Of a DNA stretch of 39,824 bases, positions 15,067-21,504 are shown piece by piece. Position numbers and translations under genes: made by a program. A model generated the notes under the pieces. The model ran no database searches, was not told the DNA's origin, and worked only from the letters and a program-made list of their open reading frames with translations. Origin of the DNA: an uncultured Lachnospiraceae bacterium. GTDB taxonomy: Bacteria; Bacillota; Clostridia; Lachnospirales; Lachnospiraceae. The DNA lies in assembly GCA_910577065.1 (NCBI GenBank), contig CAJTLD010000006.1, positions 1 to 39,824 on the forward strand. Direction: 5' to 3'. Positions within the stretch are counted from its first letter, which is position 1. Each line of letters begins with the position of its first letter.

Positions 15067-16348
15067 CAAACATTCTCTCCTTTTCTTTTGTCATATAAAA
15101 CGGATCCTTATCCAATGGAAAACAATATACCCTGCGCCCGTATTTTTTTGCATACTGCCTTGCCCGGCTTTTATTTCCATAATTTGATATAAGAACCAGT
15201 CCCGGTTTATGCTTTGCCGTTTCATAGGCGGCGTTTGCGCATTCTGTTTCCCATTCCCGGCTTCCGACAACTAAAAGAAACATGTCCGCCCCTTCCGATA
15301 CGGCTCCCGCAATATCCGAACCGTAATCTATAATTTCAATGGCGTTATACGGTATGTTTACTTCCACACCCTGCCCGTATGCTGGCATTCCCAGGAAATT
15401 TTTTCTGCGGTAAAGACCGCCCTCTTCTACGAAACTGCCCTGACGGGCCGCAGTCCGCATATCATCACTTGAATTATGTTCCCGATATACCGCAGGCAGG
15501 TTGTTTTGGTTGAAATATTCGGTAAGAGAAACGGAAAGATGAGTTGTTCCTATGTGCGGCTGACTGCCGGCTGCAACAATTTTCTTTAAGAGATGCCCTT
15601 GATAAATTGAAATTTTTTTCGACTGCATTTGCTCTTTGACAGCTGACAGAAAATCTCCTGCCGACGCATAACGCGCAGACCTATCCAGATCCGCAGCTTT
15701 TTTGGCAATTTGCATCAGACACCGGGACTTATGGTTTCCTTCCGCACGGATCAATTCTTCCAGAAGCTTTCCGATGCTGTAGATATCCGTATAAATACCC
15801 ACTTTCGCATCACTTAACTTCTCCGGCGCGCAAAACCTGGGAGTCCCATAATTTTGAAATTTATTCCCTGTTTTTGATAAAAAATCGGCAATGCCGAAAT
15901 CCACCAGCTTTACGCTGTTTTTTCCTACAATGATGTGCTCCGGCTTTAAATCCTGATACAGCATTGGAAATGGTTTTAGATGATGCATATAATCCAGAAT
16001 ATTTGCCGTTTCTGTTATAATATAACAGATAAAATCCAGGGTAATAAATGATGATTGAAGCATCAAAGCTTCCAAAGACTCACCCTCTGCATATTCCTCT
16101 ACCATATAAAAAAATTCTTCATCTTCTTCTACATCGTATATATGTGGAATCTGGGGGTGGTTCAGATGATTCAGGATATCTGCTTCCCGAATCTTCCAGG
16201 CAGATTCCGGGTCTTTTAAAATACGCTTAACAGCCCTGTATCCGCCTAGTTTTTGATGCCTGGCCAGGTATACGGTAGTGCCGCTTCCTCTTCCAAGTTC
16301 CGAAAGAATCCGATACCTGCCAAACAAAATCGTTTCTTGTATATTCAC
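14942..16348 (-). CDS. Serine/threonine protein kinase fused to a MinD-like pseudo-ATPase domain
   Basis: 468 residues. The Hanks-type kinase domain (about 8-245) has a glycine loop LGRGSGTTV (18-26), K41 in AVKRIL, catalytic loop YQDLKPEH (131-138), DFG (150-152) and APE (174-176). The usual HRD is YQD, and the Mg-binding Asn is His138. Residues 255-425 look like a P-loop ATPase fold: AAGSQPHIGTTHLSVSL (259-275) resembles Walker A but lacks the lysine, and EIIDYGSD matches the Walker B strand. There is no membrane segment or PASTA domain, so it is not a PrkC-type sensor. The ribosome site is excellent (GGAAGGAGCGGTGA). Its 3' end overlaps the next gene by 125 nt. Substrate unknown. Confidence 0.85.
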   Translation of the reverse strand: MNIQETILFGRYRILSELGRGSGTTVYLARHQKLGGYRAVKRILKDPESAWKIREADILNHLNHPQIPHIYDVEEDEEFFYMVEEYAEGESLEALMLQSSFITLDFICYIITETANILDYMHHLKPFPMLYQDLKPEHIIVGKNSVKLVDFGIADFLSKTGNKFQNYGTPRFCAPEKLSDAKVGIYTDIYSIGKLLEELIRAEGNHKSRCLMQIAKKAADLDRSARYASAGDFLSAVKEQMQSKKISIYQGHLLKKIVAAGSQPHIGTTHLSVSLTEYFNQNNLPAVYREHNSSDDMRTAARQGSFVEEGGLYRRKNFLGMPAYGQGVEVNIPYNAIEIIDYGSDIAGAVSEGADMFLLVVGSREWETECANAAYETAKHKPGLVLISNYGNKSRARQYAKKYGRRVYCFPLDKDPFYMTKEKERMFDGLLEKERTVTKKYWNCRKYPRQWRNALSRGIGKLCGKRAK

Positions 16349-16472
16349 CGCTCCTTCCTGTATTTATCGGAAAGAGCATCTCTTGTATTTGTTTATATCA
16401 TAAATTTCTGACACTTACAATAGAAAAATTATTTTTTTAGATAGTTTACAGATATTTAATAAAATTCCGGGC

Positions 16473-16501
16473 TTTACAGATAGGGGGTATTTGATTATAA
16501 T
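16473..16501 (+). promoter_or_regulatory. Promoter of mecA
   Basis: TTTACA (16473-16478), 17 nt, TATAAT (16496-16501). This predicts a start near 16508 and a leader of about 35 nt before mecA. Confidence 0.75.
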
Positions 16502-16534
16502 AATATGAGGTTTACATAAATTCCAGATAAGGAA

Positions 16535-17323
16535 GTGATTATTATAAAAATCGAAAAGGTAAATGAGCATCAAATCCGATGCACGCTGACACAGCAGGAT
16601 CTGGCCAACCGCCACCTGAAACTTAGCGAATTAGCTTATGGAACAGAAAAAGCTAAGATGCTGTTCCACGATATGATGCAGCAGGCGAATTATGAATTTG
16701 GTTTTGAATCAGAGGATATCCCCCTCATGATAGAAGCAATCCCTGTTTCACCGGAATCTATTATCCTGATTATTACAAAGGTAGAATATCCGGAAGAACT
16801 CGATACCCGGTTTGCCAAATTTTCAGATATACCGGAGGGTTACGAAAACTATACGGATGATGATATACAAAACGGCTTTACGGAAAGCGCGGATGATATA
16901 TTAGATTTATTTAAGAAGATTACGGAAGAACGAAACAATTCTTCCGATCATTTCGTAGCGCTGCAGGACGCCGTAAAAGGAAGTTCTCCCATTACATCCA
17001 TATCAGACGATGATGTCAACGTACCGATTGATTTATCAAAAATGTTTATTTTCCACAGTCTTAGGGATATTACAAGGCTGGCCCGGATACTGAAGAACTT
17101 CTACGAAGGCGACAACTCCCTGTTTAAAGACGAATTAAACCAGACTTACTATCTTATCATACACAAAAGCAGCCTTTCGCCGGAAGTTTTTAATAAAGTC
17201 TGCAATATACTGGCAGAATATGCAAACCAGGGGATTATCACAACGGCTACCGAAGCTTATTTTATCGAACATCACCAAATTATCCGCAAGCACAATGCAC
17301 TTCAGACATTTGCATCATTATAA
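16535..17323 (+). CDS. mecA: Adaptor protein MecA
   Basis: Full-length MecA (about 260 residues): KIEKVNEHQIRCTLTQQDLA, LKLSELAYGTEKAK and FHDMMQQAN are the family's near-invariant N-terminal substrate-binding region. An acidic linker (about 85-160) and a C-terminal ClpC-binding domain (about 175-262) follow. It delivers proteins to ClpCP for unfolding and degradation. The start is odd. The listed GTG at 16535 abuts AAGGAA with no spacer, whereas relatives begin MKIEKVNE. The aligned codon here is ATA (16544), correctly spaced after AAGGAAGTG. The true start may therefore be a non-standard ATA, giving 259 residues. A strong promoter precedes it and a hairpin terminator follows, so it is monocistronic. 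Confidence 0.93.
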   Translation: MIIIKIEKVNEHQIRCTLTQQDLANRHLKLSELAYGTEKAKMLFHDMMQQANYEFGFESEDIPLMIEAIPVSPESIILIITKVEYPEELDTRFAKFSDIPEGYENYTDDDIQNGFTESADDILDLFKKITEERNNSSDHFVALQDAVKGSSPITSISDDDVNVPIDLSKMFIFHSLRDITRLARILKNFYEGDNSLFKDELNQTYYLIIHKSSLSPEVFNKVCNILAEYANQGIITTATEAYFIEHHQIIRKHNALQTFASL

Positions 17324-17327
17324 TAAT

Positions 17328-17360
17328 AAGGAGTTCCCGAGAGGGAACTCCTTTTGTGTC
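17328..17360 (+). terminator. Terminator of mecA
   Basis: An 11-bp perfect stem, AAGGAGTTCCC with GGGAACTCCTT (17328-17338/17343-17353), has a GAGA tetraloop and is followed by TTGTGTCTCTCC. It lies 4 nt after the mecA stop. The convergent MerR gene ends 19 nt further on. Confidence 0.85.
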
Positions 17361-17378
17361 TCTCCTTCAACCCCCGCA

Positions 17379-18227
17379 TTACCTCAAACGAAAATGGCGG
17401 AATAAAAAGAAGAATACGCAAAGATAAAACAGCTCCAGATATACGGCCAGCGAAATTTTTCCGCTTGAAATCCAGAAATATGCAAATAAACAGACAGGTA
17501 TAAATAGAAACAGACCAAAATAGTAAATCGTTCGTAAGATCCCTTTGTTTTTTTCCGGAACATTTTTATATTCCTCTTCAACAAGTTCCGGATGCGTCGC
17601 TTTACATTTGATAATAGCGCCATATCTTCCCCATTCCCGGTAAGCCTCGTATTCCAGCCCGTCAATTTCAAATTTAGGATTCATCCCTTCCTGCGTCACA
17701 ACCAGGTTCAGATTCTGTTCCATCCCATACTGGCAAAGCGATTCGGTAAATTCCTCCGGCGTCAGCGCCATATTGTCCGGTACAAAATAAAATGCCTTTT
17801 TCCGTTCTGCTGCAGATACTTTTTTGTAATCATTGATAATACCCATAAAACGACCTCCTTTTCTTTCCATATCCTCCATTTTGCAGTTTATAAGCCCAAC
17901 GTCGATGGAATCTGCCTGCGTCTGGAGAATGAAACGGCACATTGAAATCGCAGCTTCCAGATCACTTTGTCTACTTAACAGGTAATCAAGATGAACTTTC
18001 AGGATATCATTTAAGCTTTCCCCTTGAAAAATTCTGTGAATGTCTTCGATAGATACATCCAGCCTGCGGAAAATTTTGATCTTTTTCAATGTTTCCACAT
18101 CTTCTTCCGTATATTCGCGGTAACTGTTCTCTTTATTCCGCCGCGGATGAAGAAGTCCTTTCTTTTCATATAAACGGATATTCTGTTTTGTGATACCTGT
18201 TTTAAGTTCCACTTCGCTGATATTCAT
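17379..18227 (-). CDS. MerR-family regulator with C-terminal membrane domain (DUF2812-like)
   Basis: 282 residues. Residues 1-70 are a MerR winged helix (ISEVELKTGITKQNIRLYEKKGLL then YREYTEEDVETLKKIKIFRRL). A dimerisation helix follows, with a basic linker near 125-135. Residues about 140-215 are a soluble domain (FYFVPDNMALTPEEF, EYEAYREWGRYGAIIKC) reminiscent of DUF2812. Two membrane segments follow (about 233-251 and 259-276), ending in a basic FRHFRLR tail. DNA-binding and membrane parts in one chain suggest a one-component membrane sensor. Its promoter has the 19-bp spacer typical of MerR targets, which suggests self-control. The ligand cannot be guessed. Confidence 0.88.
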   Translation of the reverse strand: MNISEVELKTGITKQNIRLYEKKGLLHPRRNKENSYREYTEEDVETLKKIKIFRRLDVSIEDIHRIFQGESLNDILKVHLDYLLSRQSDLEAAISMCRFILQTQADSIDVGLINCKMEDMERKGGRFMGIINDYKKVSAAERKKAFYFVPDNMALTPEEFTESLCQYGMEQNLNLVVTQEGMNPKFEIDGLEYEAYREWGRYGAIIKCKATHPELVEEEYKNVPEKNKGILRTIYYFGLFLFIPVCLFAYFWISSGKISLAVYLELFYLCVFFFLFRHFRLR

Positions 18228-18260
18228 TTAATGCGCTCCTTTCTTCTGGTTTCTACGGTC

Positions 18261-18291
18261 ACTATAAGGGATATATCAGGTATAAAGTCAA
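18261..18291 (-). promoter_or_regulatory. MerR-type promoter with 19-bp spacer
   Basis: Read on the minus strand: TTGACT (18291-18286), a 19-nt spacer and TATAGT (18266-18261). The spacer is 2 nt longer than standard and carries a partial dyad (ACTATAA at one end, TATAAAGT at the other). MerR regulators act by twisting such over-long spacers. It lies about 35 bp upstream of the regulator's own start. Confidence 0.7.
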
Positions 18292-18301
18292 TAGAAATTT
18301 G

Positions 18302-18350
18302 AAAAAAATACGGGGGAAAACTCCAATTTTGAAGTATCTCCCCCGTATAA
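18302..18350 (-). terminator. Terminator of the DUF1858 gene
   Basis: A 10-bp stem ATACGGGGGA/TCCCCCGTAT (18308-18317 with 18339-18348) is followed on the minus strand by a run of seven T. It separates the DUF1858 gene from the MerR promoter. Confidence 0.85.
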
Positions 18351-18359
18351 CCTTTGATA

Positions 18360-18569
18360 TTATGCAAGATCCTTTTCTAAAAATGCATTAATTTCATTTA
18401 CGAGCGCGTCCGGTTCAATGCCATGTACCATAGCGGCCTCTTCAATTGTTTCCATCTGGGACGACGGGCATCCAAGACAGTGCATCCCAATATTTAACAG
18501 CACCGGGGCAATATTGGCATCAATCTGAAGCAATTCGCCGATCATGGTAGATTTTGTAACCTGTGTCAT
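18360..18569 (-). CDS. DUF1858 domain protein
   Basis: 69 residues with the full DUF1858 pattern: TMIGELLQIDANIAPVLLNIGM, CLGCPSS and a C-terminal helix pair. Family members sit alone or fused to hybrid-cluster-type and sulfur-metabolism proteins; their reaction is unknown. The two cysteines in CLGC may be a redox or metal site. It has an ideal AGGAGG ribosome site and its own terminator. It is divergent from a 2[4Fe-4S] ferredoxin gene 219 bp away; a link between them is only suggested by position. Confidence 0.9.
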   Translation of the reverse strand: MTQVTKSTMIGELLQIDANIAPVLLNIGMHCLGCPSSQMETIEEAAMVHGIEPDALVNEINAFLEKDLA

Positions 18570-18706
18570 CGCAGCAACCTCCTGTCTTTTTCTTGTACGC
18601 CGCTTTTGGGCATACCATTTGTCTGTCTGACCTGGTCATTATAATACGTTTGAAACCAATATGCAATTGTTTCCCATATGTTTTTGCAAAAAAACGATTT
18701 CAGTAC

Positions 18707-18735
18707 TTGTATTCACTATTTTTTTGTATTAAAAT
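18707..18735 (+). promoter_or_regulatory. Ferredoxin promoter
   Basis: TTGTAT (18707-18712), 17 nt, TAAAAT (18730-18735), with T-rich spacer. It lies 53 nt upstream of the ferredoxin ATG. Confidence 0.65.
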
Positions 18736-18788
18736 ATCCCTAAGCTGATTTTAGCTTAAAAACAGAATTACATAAGGAGGATCCAACA

Positions 18789-18959
18789 ATGGCATACGTT
18801 ATTACAGATGCATGTGTAAGCTGTGGTACCTGTGAAGGAGAATGCCCGGTAGGCGCAATTTCTGCTGGCGATGGCAAATATAACATCGACGCAGGCTCTT
18901 GCGTAGACTGCGGTACCTGTGCCGGCGCCTGTCCGACAGGAGCAATTGAGCAGGGTTAA
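18789..18959 (+). CDS. Clostridial-type 2[4Fe-4S] ferredoxin
   Basis: A 56-residue protein. It starts MAYVITDACVSCGTC and has two CxxCxxCxxxCP clusters: C9, C12, C15, C19 and C38, C41, C44, C48. Length and pseudo-twofold symmetry are those of classical clostridial ferredoxin, a soluble low-potential one-electron carrier for hydrogenase, pyruvate:ferredoxin oxidoreductase and Rnf. AAGGAGG is 8 nt before the ATG. It has its own promoter and terminator, so it is probably expressed at a high level as a single gene. Confidence 0.97.
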   Translation: MAYVITDACVSCGTCEGECPVGAISAGDGKYNIDAGSCVDCGTCAGACPTGAIEQG

Positions 18960-18969
18960 TCTAACAGCA

Positions 18970-19008
18970 AAAAACTGCCGTACTGTGAAGTACGGCGGTT
19001 TTTTTTAC
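18970..19008 (+). terminator. Bidirectional terminator, ferredoxin and MerR-like gene
   Basis: The stem CTGCCGTACT/AGTACGGCGG has a GTGA loop, T8 on the plus side and A6 on the other. It lies between convergent genes and can serve both. Confidence 0.85.
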
Positions 19009-19009
19009 C

Positions 19010-19618
19010 TTATGTAGTCGTAATTTCCTTTTTGGAAAACAGGCGGCGGGGTTCTTTTTTCTTCATACTGCCTTTTAACTTCTTTCCATGAAGTTCCCGG
19101 ATTGCTTCGTCCAGCTTACGGAAACGTTCTTCTTCCTGCTCGTCCTGTTCGCGCATCAGGTAGTTCATCTCTTTTAACACACGATCGCCGACGCTTTCCC
19201 CGACCTCTTTGCCAAGCGCCTGATTATTGTCCTCCATAGCTTCCCTGACAATCTCGCTCATTAACAGCCGAAACTGCGCCATCTTCTCTTCCGCTGACAC
19301 ATAGCCGGAACTTCCGTTGACGGCAGCCTGTCCCTGCCAGGCAGAGGCTGCAGGCTGGTTTGACGTCGCCAGGGCGGCGGCTTCTTCCGGATTTTTTCCG
19401 TTATGGACTACCATTTTAATTGCTTTCAGCTGGTAGCCCTGTTCTTTTAACTCTTTTATCTTAAGGAATTGCTGAATGTTCTCTTTGGTATAATAACGAT
19501 GCCCCATTTCATTACGGGGAATATTTAGTTCCAGTTCTTCTTCCCAGTAGCGCAGCACGTGCGCTTCTACATTCACCAGATTTGCGGCATCTGAGATCAT
19601 ATAACGTAGCTTGTCCAA
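19010..19618 (-). CDS. MerR-like helix-turn-helix protein
   Basis: 202 residues. An N-terminal MerR-type winged helix is seen in YMISDAANLVNVEAHVLRYWEEE and GHRYYTKENIQQFLKIKELKEQGYQLKAIKMVV. A variable linker follows (about 80-110), then a charged predicted coiled coil (about 125-180, RVLKEMNYLMREQDEQEEERFRKL) and a basic tail (KKLKGSMKKKEPRRLFSKKE). There are no ligand-binding cysteines. It sits 92 nt behind dnaB on the same strand. The coiled coil and lack of effector domain suggest a structural or chromosome-related DNA binder rather than a metal or drug sensor; target unknown. Confidence 0.85.
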   Translation of the reverse strand: MDKLRYMISDAANLVNVEAHVLRYWEEELELNIPRNEMGHRYYTKENIQQFLKIKELKEQGYQLKAIKMVVHNGKNPEEAAALATSNQPAASAWQGQAAVNGSSGYVSAEEKMAQFRLLMSEIVREAMEDNNQALGKEVGESVGDRVLKEMNYLMREQDEQEEERFRKLDEAIRELHGKKLKGSMKKKEPRRLFSKKEITTT

Positions 19619-19710
19619 ATGAACTGCCTCCTTCCTTTCTATTCATTATAAAAGAGAATAGAACAATTCGCAATGAATTTTGGTCGGGCGGTTTCGACAG
19701 CATACAATCG

Positions 19711-21039
19711 CTATTTCTCCATATTTGCAAATTTTGTATACTGAGGCAGCCATACTAAATTAATCGTACCGATCGGGCCGTTTCTCTGCTTGGCTATTGT
19801 TATTTCAGCTATATTTTTCTTGTCCGTATCTTTATTGTAATAATCGTCACGGTAAATGAACATAACGACGTCGGCGTCCTGTTCAATTGCGCCGGATTCC
19901 CTCAGATCAGAAAGCATCGGCCGGTGATCCGGACGCTGCTCTACCGCGCGGCTTAACTGGGACAGGGCAATCACAGGTACGTTTAATTCCCTTGCCAGCC
20001 CTTTTAATGATCTGGATATTTCGGAAATTTCCTGCTGCCTTGAATCATATCTTCCGTTTCCGGACATAAGCTGCAGGTAATCGATAATAATCAGCTTCAA
20101 ATCCTGTTCTAATTTAAACTTGCGGCACTTACTGCGCAGTTCAGAAATGGAAATGCCCGGCGTATCATCAATCATAAGGCGTGAATTTCCAATCACGCCG
20201 GCTCCTTCAATGAGTTTTTCCCAATCCGTATCATTCAAATTGCCGGATCGCAGAACCTGAGCGTCTACCCTGGATTCCAATGCGAACAAACGGTTTACAA
20301 GCTGCTCTTTGGACATTTCCAGGCTGAAAATTGCTGTGGGCAAGCCCTCATGGAACGCTACATACTGCGCAATATTTAATACAAACGCAGTTTTTCCCAT
20401 GGAAGGACGCGCGGCAACCAGTATAAAATCCGAAGCCTGAAGACCCGACATTTTGTAATCCAAATCGACAAAGCCAGTCGCAATCCCGGTCACATTTCCC
20501 TGCGCTCTCGAAGCCTGCTCGATTTTTTCCAGGGCGTTTAATACGATTTCCCTGATTGGAATATAGTCGCCCCCGCCGCGGCTTTGCAGCAGATGGAATA
20601 TATTCTTCTCTGTATCGGACAAAATCGTTTCCAGATCCTTTTGCCCGGTATAACACTGGTTTGCAATTTCTTCGGTTACTTTTATCAGGCGGCGCATCAT
20701 GGATTTGTCTTTTACAATCTGGGCATAAGCTTTGATATTAGCCGAGGTCTGCACGCCTGTCAGCAAATCCCTTACAAACTCAAGGCTGCTTATTTCCGGC
20801 GGAACGCCCATAGCCTTTAATTTATTCTGAAGCGTAATCAGATCTACCGTTCCGCCGGCATTAAATAATTCCTTCATGGCTACAAACAGCAGCCCGTACT
20901 GCTGATAATAAAAATCTTCCTGCGACAGCATTTCCATTGCTTCTACAATCGCATCTTTATCCATAATCATGGAACCTATAACAGACTGTTCCGCCTCAAG
21001 GCTGTTTGGCATTATCCTTTTGATTAGAGCTTCCTCCAT
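19711..21039 (-). CDS. dnaB: Replicative DNA helicase
   Basis: 442 residues. The N-terminal primase-interacting domain (about 10-110, PNSLEAEQSVIGSM) is followed by a linker and a RecA-like motor with Walker A ARPSMGKT (210-217), Walker B region LIIIDYLQLM and the conserved SRSLKGLARELNVPVIALSQLSR. DnaB forms a hexamer that unwinds the fork ahead of the polymerase. It follows rplI by 18 nt, the order gdpP-rplI-dnaB being widely conserved in Firmicutes. No intein or insertion is seen. Confidence 0.98.
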   Translation of the reverse strand: MEEALIKRIMPNSLEAEQSVIGSMIMDKDAIVEAMEMLSQEDFYYQQYGLLFVAMKELFNAGGTVDLITLQNKLKAMGVPPEISSLEFVRDLLTGVQTSANIKAYAQIVKDKSMMRRLIKVTEEIANQCYTGQKDLETILSDTEKNIFHLLQSRGGGDYIPIREIVLNALEKIEQASRAQGNVTGIATGFVDLDYKMSGLQASDFILVAARPSMGKTAFVLNIAQYVAFHEGLPTAIFSLEMSKEQLVNRLFALESRVDAQVLRSGNLNDTDWEKLIEGAGVIGNSRLMIDDTPGISISELRSKCRKFKLEQDLKLIIIDYLQLMSGNGRYDSRQQEISEISRSLKGLARELNVPVIALSQLSRAVEQRPDHRPMLSDLRESGAIEQDADVVMFIYRDDYYNKDTDKKNIAEITIAKQRNGPIGTINLVWLPQYTKFANMEK

Positions 21040-21057
21040 GAAGATATTCTCCCCCGC

Positions 21058-21504
21058 TTATTCCGTACTTACATGTACCTGTAAAATTCCGGTTACTTTT
21101 GAATGCAGGCGGATTGGCACTTCATGCGCGCCAAGGCTTTTGATCGGCTCCTCTAACTGCATTTTCTTTTTATCCAATTCCAGATTCAGCTGATCTTTTG
21201 CAGCTGCGGATATTTCTTTGGTAGAAACAGAGCCAAACGCTTTGCCGCCTTTTCCTGTTTTGATCTTTACTTCTACTTTTAAACCTTCTAATTTTTTGGC
21301 AAGTTCTTTGGCAGCTTCTAAATTTTCTTCTTCCACTTTTTCCTGATGTTTATTTTTCAGTTTTAAATCGTTTAAGTTTTTATTATTTGCTTCCAATGCG
21401 AGTTTTTTTGCGAAAAGAACATTTCTGGCATAGGAATCGCTGGCTGTAACAACTTCGCCTTTTTTACCGAGGGATTTTACATCTTCCAATAAAATTACTT
21501 TCAT
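21058..21504 (-). CDS. rplI: 50S ribosomal protein L9
   Basis: 148 residues, the family's standard length. The N-terminal rRNA-binding domain (MKVILLEDVKSLGKKGEVV, YARNVLFAKKLA) is joined by a long charged helix (about 42-75) to the C-terminal domain, with GGKAFGSVSTKEI. It binds 23S rRNA near the L1 stalk and helps hold frame. Its ATG overlaps the gdpP stop by 4 nt, so it should be translated by coupling. Confidence 0.98.
   Translation of the reverse strand: MKVILLEDVKSLGKKGEVVTASDSYARNVLFAKKLALEANNKNLNDLKLKNKHQEKVEEENLEAAKELAKKLEGLKVEVKIKTGKGGKAFGSVSTKEISAAAKDQLNLELDKKKMQLEEPIKSLGAHEVPIRLHSKVTGILQVHVSTE

Noticed and set aside
14942..15073. Programmed frameshift fusing kinase and MinD-like protein
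   Set aside because: The needed shift is +1, no clear slippery/rare-codon site is seen, and the second gene has its own strong ribosome site.
16505..16519. Four-codon mini-ORF (ATG to TAA) in the mecA leader
   Set aside because: No ribosome site ahead of it and very close to the predicted transcription start.
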